A DNA stretch of 11,321 nt from Candidatus Gastranaerophilales bacterium (GTDB taxonomy: Bacteria; Cyanobacteriota; Vampirovibrionia; Gastranaerophilales; Gastranaerophilaceae). The notes beneath the pieces were generated by a model. It was not told the origin of the DNA. It made no database searches and saw nothing but the letters and a program-made list of their open reading frames with translations. Below are positions 1-7,581 of this stretch, piece after piece; position 1 is the first letter of the stretch; each line of letters starts with the position of its first letter. Location of the stretch: the NCBI GenBank assembly GCA_900770525.1, contig CAAHDT010000015.1:1-11321 (forward strand). Direction: 5' to 3'. The position numbers were made by a program, and so were the translations under genes.

Positions 1-60
1 CCCCCCCCCGAAAACCGCGCTATGACCGGTTTTCAGCGTTTTCTTAATTCTTTTTATCAT
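1..60 (-). CDS. N-terminal start of an unrecognised protein (partial, runs off the left edge)
   Basis: An ATG at 60-58 opens a frame that stays open for all 20 codons to the window edge. It is preceded by a good ribosome binding site (GAGAGGA, about 6 nt before the ATG) and by a consensus -10 promoter about 70 nt upstream. The visible peptide is basic (MIKRIKKTLK) followed by TGHSAVF and three glycines. I do not recognise the family and assign no function. The three glycines come from a run of nine G, unusual in this AT-rich sequence and lying exactly at the edge, so the last codons could be affected by assembly error. An 8-bp inverted repeat (10-17 with 27-34, 9-nt loop) lies inside the frame; it has no T-tract and is not a terminator. 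The start is supported by the RBS and promoter, the product is unknown. Confidence 0.5.
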   Translation of the reverse strand, partial: MIKRIKKTLKTGHSAVFGGG

Positions 61-134
61 TCTTAATCCTCTCGTTTTCATTTCTACATTTTGTCTGCCA
101 ATACGCCCTCGCGATAAACGGCACCCTACATCTT

Positions 135-163
135 ATTATATCCTATCTTTCACTTTTGCGCAA
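135..163 (-). promoter_or_regulatory. Sigma70-type promoter for the left-edge gene
   Basis: On the minus strand a perfect TATAAT (135-140) lies 17 nt downstream of TTGCGC (158-163), which matches only the TTG of the -35 consensus. The expected transcript start is near 128, giving a leader of roughly 68 nt before the ATG at 60. The promoter begins 16 nt after the stop codon of the adaptor gene, with no clear terminator between them, so read-through from the efflux operon is also possible. The leader can form a short hairpin closed by TGCC/GGCA (96-99 with 120-123); its meaning is unclear. Confidence 0.5.
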
Positions 164-178
164 GCGGTCAATGCGTTG

Positions 179-1369
179 TTACTCAACTTCTTGTTTTTTT
201 ATACTTTCGCCCAAAAGTTCAAATGAGCCCTTTGTTACAACCTCTTCTCCCGCTTTTATACCGGAAACTATCTCTGAATACTTGTCATTTTTCTTGCCAA
301 TCTGAACTTTTCGCTCTTCATATGTATGAGGAGCAATTTTTACATAAGCAAAATAATAATCACCATATTTTTCAACTGCATCATTAGGTATCGCAAGAAC
401 ATTTACTATGCCGGTATTTACAAACATTTCCGCATACATATTAGGCTTAATTTTTAAATCTTTATTAGGGATATCTGCACGAACCTCTAACGTCTTGGTT
501 GTGCTGTCCAAAATCGGCGAAACATACGATAATACACCGTTTATTACCCCTGTAGACTCTTCCAATGTTCCGGTAACAGCCTCACCTAAATGTAATACTG
601 AAGAATCTTTCTCAAAGGCATAACCTACAAGCCAAATAGTACTCAAATCTGCAAGGTTAAACAACTCCTTGTTTTTTTCAACAACTTCTCCAGAATTAAC
701 TTTTCTTTCAAGCAAAATTCCATTTTTGCTTGCCCTTAAAGTTACATACGGATATATCTGTTTTGTTTGCAATACTCGCTCCAAGCTTCCGCCATAAACC
801 GCCAAACGTTGTCTATAAACATTTGCAAGTGATGAACGTTTAATATACAAAGCATCGATATTAGCCTTGTCTTTTTTCATCTCTGCATTTGCTGTTTCAT
901 ACTCAGCACGCGATGAAATTTTTTCACTATAAAGAGTTCTTTCTCTGTTATAATTTTGGCGCGACAAGGCGTATTGTGCTTTTAGTTCATTAATATTTGC
1001 ATCTATATCTAATATTTTCTCCAAAAATTCCAATTGAATTTGACTTATCTCATCTGATTTAATTTGCACAATCGGCTGTCCAACTTTCAATATCGCCCCA
1101 GGTTCTACAAATACGTCAGTAACTTTCCCATCAATCGGAGAATAAACTCTTTCTATGGATTGATTTCTTGCTTTAAATTGTGCAGGGATTGTAATCCGAA
1201 GTTCTAAATCCATTCTTTGCAAAGGAGAAGTCTGAATATCAGCATTTTTTTCTTGAGCTTCTGTTAAAACAAGTTGCTTATTACGAACAGTCTTATCTGC
1301 TCTGTGCCCACAGCCGGCACAAGTTACAACCATAAACATAAAAATTATAAATAATCTAATGAATTTCAT
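179..1369 (-). CDS. RND efflux periplasmic adaptor lipoprotein (membrane fusion protein, CusB/CzcB family)
   Basis: Periplasmic adaptor that would link the inner membrane RND pump to the outer membrane channel. It has 396 residues, normal for the family. Residues 1-20 form a lipoprotein signal with hydrophobic core and a lipobox-like CAGC, making Cys20 the probable lipidated residue. Residues about 70-105 are the first half of the barrel-sandwich (lipoyl-like) domain (SPIDGKVTDVFVEPGAILKVG), about 106-200 a charged alpha-helical hairpin, and about 205-240 the second lipoyl half. LADLSTIWLVGYAFEKD (239-255) and the C-terminal GIKAGEEVVTKGSFELL segment (370-386) are typical of heavy-metal RND adaptors. 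I see no His- or Met-rich metal-binding stretch. The ATG has a strong RBS (AGGAG, 9 nt) and overlaps the end of the pump gene by 14 nt, pointing to translational coupling. Family call is secure; the substrate is not shown by this protein. Confidence 0.9.
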   Translation of the reverse strand: MKFIRLFIIFMFMVVTCAGCGHRADKTVRNKQLVLTEAQEKNADIQTSPLQRMDLELRITIPAQFKARNQSIERVYSPIDGKVTDVFVEPGAILKVGQPIVQIKSDEISQIQLEFLEKILDIDANINELKAQYALSRQNYNRERTLYSEKISSRAEYETANAEMKKDKANIDALYIKRSSLANVYRQRLAVYGGSLERVLQTKQIYPYVTLRASKNGILLERKVNSGEVVEKNKELFNLADLSTIWLVGYAFEKDSSVLHLGEAVTGTLEESTGVINGVLSYVSPILDSTTKTLEVRADIPNKDLKIKPNMYAEMFVNTGIVNVLAIPNDAVEKYGDYYFAYVKIAPHTYEERKVQIGKKNDKYSEIVSGIKAGEEVVTKGSFELLGESIKKQEVE

Positions 1370-4300
1370 TACATTTTTCTCCTGTAATTTTATATAATAA
1401 CGGAATTAGGAATATTGTAAACACAGTTCCGCAAAGTAATCCCCCAATAATAACAATCGCAAAAGGTTTTTGACTTTGTGCTCCAATACCGTTTGATATT
1501 GCCGCAGGCAAAAGCCCTAAAATAGCAACTAACGCAGCAGTTAATACCGGTCTTAACTTTTGACATGCCCCTTTTATTATAGCGGTATTTAAATCTTTAG
1601 TAAACTTTTGCTGTCTGATTATTGATGATAAAAGAATTACACCGTTTTGGATAGACACACCAATTGCTGCAATAACTCCGACACCTGCCGATATAGAAAA
1701 ATAAGTTCGAGTTATAAACAATGCAAAAATGCAACCTGATAAAGTCACAATTATCGGTGACATTGCTATCATCACAAATCGTTTGTTTTTATATGCAAAA
1801 TGCAAAATTAGTCCTATCAACATTAATGTAATCGGCAAGATTATGGCTAATCGCGTATTGGCGTTCTTTTGACTTTCTGATTGTCCCGCCCATTTCAAAT
1901 GATATTCAGGAGGCAATTTCAATTTTTTATCCAAAACCTTTTGGGCATCTTTAACAGTTGAACCTAAATCACGCCCTCTGATATTAAATCTTACAATCGC
2001 AACACGAGAATTTTCACTACGTGTAATAATCATTGCTCCGTTGTCTGTAGTAATATCAGTTACATTACTAAGCGGAACAGAAATATCTTCAGGAGTTTTT
2101 ACGATAATATTTTCTAATTTTCTTAAAGAATCTCTATCTTTTTGCTCAAGTCTTAAAAATACATCAAAACGTTTTTCATTTTCCAAAACCTGAGTAGCAT
2201 TTTTCCCGCCAATAGCAATTTCAATAACTTTTTGGATGTCATCACTTCTTAAACCGTATCTTGCCGCTTTGACTCTGTCAATTTTAATTTGGTACTGAGG
2301 CTGTCCGATAATTTGGTCATAAGACAAATCAACTACCCCACGAACATTTGACAAAAGAGCAATACTCTCATCTTGAAGTTTTTGCAGTTCGTACAAATCT
2401 GTTCCGTATATTTTTAATGCGACTTGCCCTTTAGAACCTGAAACCGCCTCTTCAACATTATCCTGTATATATTGCGTAAAATATGTCGTAATCCCCGGAA
2501 TATCATTCAATTTTTTTGACATATCTTCTATCAATTTTTGTTTATTTTGGTGCCACTTCCAACGCCAATCTTTGGAAAGTTTTAAGTCAACCATATTTTC
2601 AATATTGCTCAACAAATTCGGATCAGTGCCGTCATCCGCAGAACCGATATGAGAGATGACATTCGTCACCTCCGGATATTGCAGAAGAATTTCTCTTATT
2701 TCTCTTGCAACTTTAACAGAATGTTCAATAGTGGTACTACGTGGAAGCACCGTAACTCTCAACCAAATATTCCCTTCATCCAAATTCGGTAGAAATTCAG
2801 AGCCGGTAAAATTAAATAGCGTAAGTGCAGATATAAACAAAACTCCAACTATTGTTAAAAACTTTCTAGGACTTGCCAAAACTCTATTCAAAGATTTTTG
2901 ATAAACGCTCAATATCTTGTCTAAAACTTTATTATCCTTTTCAACTATTTTCTTTTCAGGAATATATATTGCAGAAATTGCAGGCAATACAAAAATAGAA
3001 ACCAACACAGCGCCAATCAAAGAAAATCCCATGGTAAACGCTAGTGGATGGAATAATTTTCCTGCAACACCCTCAAACGCAAAAATAGGAAGGAAACAAC
3101 ATAGGATAATCAGTGTTGAAAACATTATCACACTACCGACTTCTCTCACGGCACAATATATTAGCACCTCTTTTTTATTTTGGGTTAATTTATTTTTATA
3201 AGCCGCAACATGCCTGAAAATATTTTCCATCAAGATAATTGCACCATCAACAATAATACCGAAATCAACTGCCCCCATACTCAACAAATTCGCAGGGATA
3301 TCAAGTAATCGGAATAATACAAACGCAAAGCTGAGCGCCAGAGGAATAACTAGCGATGCAATTAGGGTTATTTTTAAGTCTAAAATAAACGCAAACAAAA
3401 TTATAATTACGAGCGCAATCCCACACAATACGTTATGAGAAATTGTGTGCATTGTATTATTTATCAAATCGCTTCTTTGGTAAAACGGAACTAAATGAAC
3501 ACCTTTAGGTAAATATGATTTTATCTCAGGTAATTTGTTCTCAAGATTTTTTATTGTTTTGGTAGGATTTTCCCCTTTCCTCATAAGGACAATACCTTCA
3601 ACAGAATCGTTATCGTAATTTTTTCCAACTTGTCCAATTCGCACTGCCGAATCAATCATAACAATTCCAACATCCTTAACCCTTATCGGAATTCCGTTTT
3701 TATTTGTTATTACCGTGTTTTCAATACTTTCGACATTTGAATATAATCCCAAACCTCTTACAATATAAGCTTGGTCATTATTTGAAATATAATGTCCACC
3801 TCCGGTGGAATTTGAAGCCTTTATCGCATCAAAAATTTCACCTACATCGAGATTATAAAAACGAATTTTTTCATGGTTTAAAATTACTTTATATGTTTTT
3901 ACAGGTCCACCAAAGCTGTTTACATCTATTATTCCGTCAACTTGTTTAAAAGCTTTTTCCATCGTCCAATCTTCAATAGCTTTTAAGGTCATTGGATTGT
4001 AATAATCTGACTCCAGTGTATATCTATAAATCTCTCCAATAGCAGATGCATCTGGGCCTAACACTGCTTTAATTCCCTCCGGTAAATCGGTTTGGTGAAT
4101 TCTCTCCAGTACTTGTTGACGAATTAATGAAGATGGTAAGCCGTCTGAAAAGACGACCTTGATAACCGAAAGTCCAAACAAAGAACTTGAATACATTTTT
4201 TTTTCGTTTGGAATTCCATTTAAGTTTTTTTCTAGCGGAATTGTTGCTAAACGTTCAACTTCTTCGGCAGATTTTCCTGGCATTTGGGTAATAACCTGAA

Positions 4301-4445
4301 CCATCGGATTAGTAAAATCAGGATATGCTTCAATATCAAGAGTTTTTAAACTATACGCTCCGGCAATTATTAACAAAACAGCAACTGTTGCCGTTATATA
4401 TTTCTTTTTGATAGCAAGTTTTATAAGTTTATTAAACAGATTCAT
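1356..4445 (-). CDS. RND heavy-metal efflux pump, inner membrane subunit (CzcA/CusA family, HME-RND)
   Basis: Proton-driven inner membrane transporter, 1029 residues, full family length. There is one N-terminal membrane helix (about 14-33), a periplasmic porter half, helices about 337-495, a second porter half (about 550-860), and a final helix bundle (about 865-1020). Helix 4 contains D394, D400 and E407 (VDFGIIVDGAIILMEN), the D-x5-D-x6-E pattern of CzcA-like pumps for divalent cations (Co, Zn, Cd, Ni); CusA-type Cu/Ag pumps have a different helix 4. In the pore region the segment NVEEAVSGSKG has Ala667 where, from memory of CusA, the third Met of its copper triad would align. Divalent metal export is therefore the best inference, with the exact ion open. 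The ATG is forced: the second codon upstream in frame is a stop. A GGAGGAG site lies 13 nt before the ATG, inside the end of the upstream gene, which it overlaps by 14 nt. Confidence 0.93.
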   Translation of the reverse strand: MNLFNKLIKLAIKKKYITATVAVLLIIAGAYSLKTLDIEAYPDFTNPMVQVITQMPGKSAEEVERLATIPLEKNLNGIPNEKKMYSSSLFGLSVIKVVFSDGLPSSLIRQQVLERIHQTDLPEGIKAVLGPDASAIGEIYRYTLESDYYNPMTLKAIEDWTMEKAFKQVDGIIDVNSFGGPVKTYKVILNHEKIRFYNLDVGEIFDAIKASNSTGGGHYISNNDQAYIVRGLGLYSNVESIENTVITNKNGIPIRVKDVGIVMIDSAVRIGQVGKNYDNDSVEGIVLMRKGENPTKTIKNLENKLPEIKSYLPKGVHLVPFYQRSDLINNTMHTISHNVLCGIALVIIILFAFILDLKITLIASLVIPLALSFAFVLFRLLDIPANLLSMGAVDFGIIVDGAIILMENIFRHVAAYKNKLTQNKKEVLIYCAVREVGSVIMFSTLIILCCFLPIFAFEGVAGKLFHPLAFTMGFSLIGAVLVSIFVLPAISAIYIPEKKIVEKDNKVLDKILSVYQKSLNRVLASPRKFLTIVGVLFISALTLFNFTGSEFLPNLDEGNIWLRVTVLPRSTTIEHSVKVAREIREILLQYPEVTNVISHIGSADDGTDPNLLSNIENMVDLKLSKDWRWKWHQNKQKLIEDMSKKLNDIPGITTYFTQYIQDNVEEAVSGSKGQVALKIYGTDLYELQKLQDESIALLSNVRGVVDLSYDQIIGQPQYQIKIDRVKAARYGLRSDDIQKVIEIAIGGKNATQVLENEKRFDVFLRLEQKDRDSLRKLENIIVKTPEDISVPLSNVTDITTDNGAMIITRSENSRVAIVRFNIRGRDLGSTVKDAQKVLDKKLKLPPEYHLKWAGQSESQKNANTRLAIILPITLMLIGLILHFAYKNKRFVMIAMSPIIVTLSGCIFALFITRTYFSISAGVGVIAAIGVSIQNGVILLSSIIRQQKFTKDLNTAIIKGACQKLRPVLTAALVAILGLLPAAISNGIGAQSQKPFAIVIIGGLLCGTVFTIFLIPLLYKITGEKCNEIH

Positions 4446-5739
4446 CGTTTAATCTAAACTCCTCCGTATTAACTTCTCTCAAAAAATCAATCCAACAATT
4501 ATAATATTCACTCAAAGCATATGTGTAACCGACAATAATTGAGCGATAAGATTGTTCCATTACTATCAATGTGGTTAAATTTGACTTCCCAACCTCATAA
4601 CTTCTTTTGGAAATCTTAATCATCTCATCCGAACTTTTTAATAATTTGTCATTATAGTAATTAAGATTTAATTTTGCAGTCACAAATTTTTCATAAGCGC
4701 TGTTCAAATCATTCAACGCCTTATTTCTTGTTGAAATATAATTTAAATCAGCTTTTTCAACTTCAAGTTTTGCGTTTTTTATTTCAGGGCGATAAGAATA
4801 AAATACCGGAATATTAGTTAAGTTTACTCCTAGATACGCGCCATTTTTGTATGTTCCGTCTTCACTCAAATGTTTGTTTTGGAAAGCATATCCGCCCCCG
4901 ACTTCTAAATCCGGCACGCGCTGCCTTGCAACTACAACAAGATTTTTCTTGGCAATATCAACCTGCTGCTTGGCAATTCTCAAATCGAAACGGTTGTTCA
5001 AGCTATTTTTAGATATAGAATCGAATGACGGCAACGGTTCTTTAGGTGAAGGAGTTAAAAGCCCGATAAAATTATTTTTATTAGTGAACTCATCATCGAT
5101 AGAATCATATTTTATGTCAGACGGATTATTAGGGTTTAAAACTTTGTTAAAATCATACATTGCGCTTTTTACATTAACTTTGGCGGTATTAACTTGGGTA
5201 ACCATTTGATTAAGCGCAATCTCTGCTTGAATTACGTCCATTTCCGGAGCTGCTCCGGCAGCAACTCTCTTTTTTGCTATTACAACAAGTTCTTCCAACA
5301 ATTTTTGCTGGGATTCTAAACTATTTAAAATAGACTTTGCCGTAACTAAATCAATATATGCTTCTCGGACATCCATCTTTAAATTAAATCTATTATACTC
5401 AACATTATTTTTGGCTAATTCAAGATTAGATTTTGCAAGTTTTTTTCTAGCTCCGCGCTTGGCAATTTCTATGGTTTCAGAAACCCCTATTTGTTGTGGA
5501 TTTCCGTGTCCGGCCTTCCCAAAATTAAAAAAAGTATTAATTTCAGGATTTCTCAATTGATTTGCAGATTTAACGTTGTTTTTTGCAATATTTACATCAA
5601 TTTTGCTCGACTGAAAATCTGCATTATTCTTTTCTGCATACTCTATTGCAGCTTGGAGTGAAAGTTTTTCAACAGGGGTAACAGCCGGACAAATTTGTCC
5701 AAGACTCAATATTATTAGAGCTAACAAAATCTTCTTCAT
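4432..5739 (-). CDS. Outer membrane factor of an RND efflux system (TolC/CusC/CzcC family)
   Basis: Outer membrane and periplasmic channel protein, 435 residues, normal for the family. Residues 1-19 form a cleavable signal peptide (MKKILLALIILSLGQICPAV); Cys17 is not preceded by a valid lipobox, so lipidation is unlikely. The body shows the twofold OEP repeat: RVAAGAAPEMDVIQAEIALNQ (158-178) in the first half matches RSYEVGKSNLTTLIVMEQSY (379-398) in the second, each within long amphipathic helices. It is first gene of the operon, ahead of pump and adaptor; metal-efflux operons more often run channel, adaptor, pump. Its 3' end overlaps the pump gene by 14 nt. Transcription should start at the extended -10 promoter just upstream. 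The 5' leader is only about 20 nt and its RBS lies in a small inverted repeat. Confidence 0.9.
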   Translation of the reverse strand: MKKILLALIILSLGQICPAVTPVEKLSLQAAIEYAEKNNADFQSSKIDVNIAKNNVKSANQLRNPEINTFFNFGKAGHGNPQQIGVSETIEIAKRGARKKLAKSNLELAKNNVEYNRFNLKMDVREAYIDLVTAKSILNSLESQQKLLEELVVIAKKRVAAGAAPEMDVIQAEIALNQMVTQVNTAKVNVKSAMYDFNKVLNPNNPSDIKYDSIDDEFTNKNNFIGLLTPSPKEPLPSFDSISKNSLNNRFDLRIAKQQVDIAKKNLVVVARQRVPDLEVGGGYAFQNKHLSEDGTYKNGAYLGVNLTNIPVFYSYRPEIKNAKLEVEKADLNYISTRNKALNDLNSAYEKFVTAKLNLNYYNDKLLKSSDEMIKISKRSYEVGKSNLTTLIVMEQSYRSIIVGYTYALSEYYNCWIDFLREVNTEEFRLNDESV

Positions 5740-5743
5740 AATT

Positions 5744-5754
5744 GAGGTATCCTC
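5744..5754 (-). promoter_or_regulatory. Ribosome binding site of the outer membrane factor gene inside a small inverted repeat
   Basis: On the minus strand the sequence AGAGGA is the only Shine-Dalgarno match ahead of the ATG at 5739. GAGG pairs with CCTC three bases further on (GAGG-ATA-CCTC), so the RBS could fold on itself, and its spacing of about 10 nt to the ATG is on the long side. The stem has only 4 bp, so any effect on translation is speculative. Confidence 0.35.
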
Positions 5755-5766
5755 TTGTCCAAAAAG

Positions 5767-5794
5767 ATTATATCATATAAATCCTTTATTTGAA
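5767..5794 (-). promoter_or_regulatory. Extended -10 promoter of the RND efflux operon
   Basis: On the minus strand TATAAT (5767-5772) is preceded by TGA (5775-5773), giving the extended -10 element TGNTATAAT. A weak -35, TTCAAA (5789-5794, 4 of 6 matches), lies 16 nt upstream. Transcription should start near 5760. The promoter is directly downstream of the pgi terminator, so the efflux genes form a separate unit. I see no obvious operator for a metal sensor. Confidence 0.65.
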
Positions 5795-5803
5795 ATTTTG
5801 TAT

Positions 5804-5833
5804 AAAAAAGACGGACAATAAAATGTCCGTCTT
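5804..5833 (-). terminator. Intrinsic terminator of the pyrH-to-pgi operon
   Basis: A perfect 10-bp stem (5808-5817 with 5824-5833, core GACGGACA) with a 6-nt loop is followed on the minus strand by six T. It begins 21 nt after the pgi stop codon. On the plus strand the stem is followed only by a poor T stretch, so it works mainly for minus-strand transcripts. It separates the housekeeping operon from the efflux operon. Confidence 0.9.
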
Positions 5834-5854
5834 ATCTATATTAGTTATAAAATT

Positions 5855-7153
5855 CTATTTAGAAATTCTTCCAGGAACAACAACGCCACCTTTTAAATTC
5901 TTCTTATAGAATTCTACGTGAGGTTGCAATACACTGTCCAAAACTTCAGGCAAAGTTTTACCTGTCATTACTGCTTGAACAATTTCTTGGTATACTGTAG
6001 CATACGCTCTAATCATAGACATTGCACCGGCAGCTTCTGGAGTTAATCCCATTTCAGAAGTTTCTACGTATTCTTTGAAGAATGCGCCTGTTACTTCGTA
6101 TGATTTTGTCAATGCACCGATATAAGCTTCTGCGTTTTCAGAGCAAACACCTTTATCAACAGGAACAGTCAAAGCAAAAACAAGTTTGTTTGCCGGATTG
6201 AAGTGAGCTTCTGCGCTATGGTGCATTGCATCAGGAACTTTTGCAACTTGTTTTAAAGTATCTTTTACAGATTCATTTTGCATTTGAGCATGCCAGTAAA
6301 CAGTGTTTTCAAACATTGCCCCCATATATTGATGTACAGAAGCTTCAATGCCGTTCAATTTCGCATCAGCCCAGAAAATAGCTTCTTTCAAACCATCGTT
6401 CAAGTCTAAATCTTCTGACATTGCAAGTTCAGAAATTTCTTGAGCAGAATTCAACATTTTCTTCATATCTTCTTTGCTCATGCCAGCCCAAATCAAAGTG
6501 AACAATGCATGATCATCAAAAGCAGAAAATCTTCCGCCAACATCGTCATGGATAAACAAATCGCCTAACCAACCGTTAGCAATAGAAGTTCTTCTCAATT
6601 CACTCTTTTCACTGTTTGCATCTGTTACAGCAATAAAATGTTTTGCAGCAGATTTTTCTGCTTCTGCTTGTGATTGACCTTTTGCCATATAAGCATCAAT
6701 CAACATTTGTTGAACTCTTAAAAATCCGTCTTTAGTTTCAAAAGTTGAACCAGATTTAGATGCAATCATAAAGTTTGATGATGTAATATCACCAAGTCTG
6801 TATAAAAACCTGTTCAAACTTGTAGAATCAACATCTGAATAGAAATCAACAACGTCATGGCGAACATTCAAACCGTTAATACCAAGCATATGTTCTACAG
6901 TGTGTTTAGAACCACCAATACCCATAACGCTTAGTTTAGTATTACCTGTTTGTTTTTTGAAGTTTTCAACCATTGTGTAAAGTTCGTCAACTCTTTTTAA
7001 TTGTTCAGAAGGAAGATTTACCCAGTTTAGGAAATGTCCTTTTTTATTAGCACGAGATGCTAATTCTTTAACAAATTCAGATGTTTTTGAAGCATATTTT
7101 GAAAAATCAACACCTGAAAAACTTGTTTTCACTGATGAGTTTTTTGTTAACAT
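5855..7153 (-). CDS. pgi: Glucose-6-phosphate isomerase homologue (short form, divergent, two SIS domains)
   Basis: Predicted cytoplasmic enzyme interconverting glucose 6-phosphate and fructose 6-phosphate. It has 432 residues, near the short Bacillus-type Pgi and well below the roughly 550 of E. coli. Seen: the first SIS-domain loop GIGGS (78-82), the phosphate-binding SKSGSTFET (132-140), and VGGRFSAF (205-212), which matches the family signature GGRFS. QMQNES (290-295) places Glu294 where the catalytic Glu of the ME-S-N-G-K segment is expected, and His311/His312 may stand for the ring-opening His. Missing: the C-terminal signature FDQ-x-GVE-x2-K with its catalytic Lys is not recognisable. 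It may be a divergent Pgi or a SIS-domain relative with altered activity. I chose the ATG at 7153, which has AAGGAG 8 nt upstream, over an in-frame TTG 33 nt earlier. Last gene of its operon, 59 nt after DUF4186 and followed by a terminator. Confidence 0.8.
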   Translation of the reverse strand: MLTKNSSVKTSFSGVDFSKYASKTSEFVKELASRANKKGHFLNWVNLPSEQLKRVDELYTMVENFKKQTGNTKLSVMGIGGSKHTVEHMLGINGLNVRHDVVDFYSDVDSTSLNRFLYRLGDITSSNFMIASKSGSTFETKDGFLRVQQMLIDAYMAKGQSQAEAEKSAAKHFIAVTDANSEKSELRRTSIANGWLGDLFIHDDVGGRFSAFDDHALFTLIWAGMSKEDMKKMLNSAQEISELAMSEDLDLNDGLKEAIFWADAKLNGIEASVHQYMGAMFENTVYWHAQMQNESVKDTLKQVAKVPDAMHHSAEAHFNPANKLVFALTVPVDKGVCSENAEAYIGALTKSYEVTGAFFKEYVETSEMGLTPEAAGAMSMIRAYATVYQEIVQAVMTGKTLPEVLDSVLQPHVEFYKKNLKGGVVVPGRISK

Positions 7154-7212
7154 ATTATTTTCTCCTTTTGTTAATAATCCTCTCAACTACATTGTAATAT
7201 AAAAATAAAAAA

Positions 7213-7560
7213 TTACGCTAATTGGCGTTTTATCCATTCCATAATTAAGCCAACAATATAATTTTGTTGACTCTCTGTTAACGCAACCCCTTTGCTAAAA
7301 TGGTGCCATTTACTGATACATCCGCGACAACAAGTAGCTGTGGCATGTTGTGCAATAAAAACCGGATGTCCCTTCATCGGAGTTTGTTTTCCGTCATTTT
7401 TAATCACTGCAGGCGCAATCCTTTTAGCTATAAAATCTCTGGCATGCGACTCTATAACATCAATACCCTTTGAATTAATATACTCTATATCTTTAGGCTT
7501 TAATTTAAATTTACTTCTGAAATCAGACTTTGCAAGTCTTTCAAAAACATCTTCATACAT
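7213..7560 (-). CDS. DUF4186 family protein of unknown function
   Basis: Small soluble protein of 115 residues from the ATG at 7560; an in-frame TTG 15 nt upstream (7575) is possible but less likely. It matches from memory the DUF4186 family, whose conserved core is clear here: HARDFIAKRIAPA (39-51), KNDGKQTPMKGHPVF (54-68), and HATATCCRGCISKWHH (72-87). No signal peptide or membrane helix is visible. Cys77, Cys78 and Cys81 with His72, His86 and His87 look like a possible metal or redox site, which is inference only. No biochemical function is known to me. It lies 21 nt after rpe and 59 nt before pgi on the same strand, so it is probably cotranscribed with two sugar-phosphate genes. A GGGG about 9 nt before the ATG is the only RBS-like element. 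Confidence 0.82.
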   Translation of the reverse strand: MYEDVFERLAKSDFRSKFKLKPKDIEYINSKGIDVIESHARDFIAKRIAPAVIKNDGKQTPMKGHPVFIAQHATATCCRGCISKWHHFSKGVALTESQQNYIVGLIMEWIKRQLA

Positions 7561-7581
7561 AATTATATGCCCCAATTAATA

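Noticed and set aside
10..34. 8-bp inverted repeat (GAAAACCG/CGGTTTTC) with a 9-nt loop as terminator or tRNA arm
   Set aside because: No adequate T-tract follows on either strand, no tRNA T-arm or acceptor stem can be found, and it lies inside an open frame with a good RBS and promoter.
156..163. TTGCGCAA palindrome as a regulator binding site
   Set aside because: It is only 8 bp and overlaps the -35 of the edge promoter; nothing else supports an operator.
2656..3201. Plus-strand open frames inside the pump gene (2656-2901, 2917-3201), and similar ones inside rpe and pyrH
   Set aside because: They lie antisense to well-supported conserved genes, lack recognisable domains, and are expected by chance opposite long coding regions.
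7154..7220. Separate promoter for pgi in the gap after DUF4186
   Set aside because: A TATATT-like -10 exists, but no acceptable -35 lies at 16-18 nt and there is no TG extension.
7203..7226. Possible terminator after DUF4186 (CGCCAATTAGCG followed by T-rich sequence on the minus strand)
   Set aside because: Only about 3 bp can pair with a workable loop, so the T-rich run alone is not enough; pgi is more likely cotranscribed.
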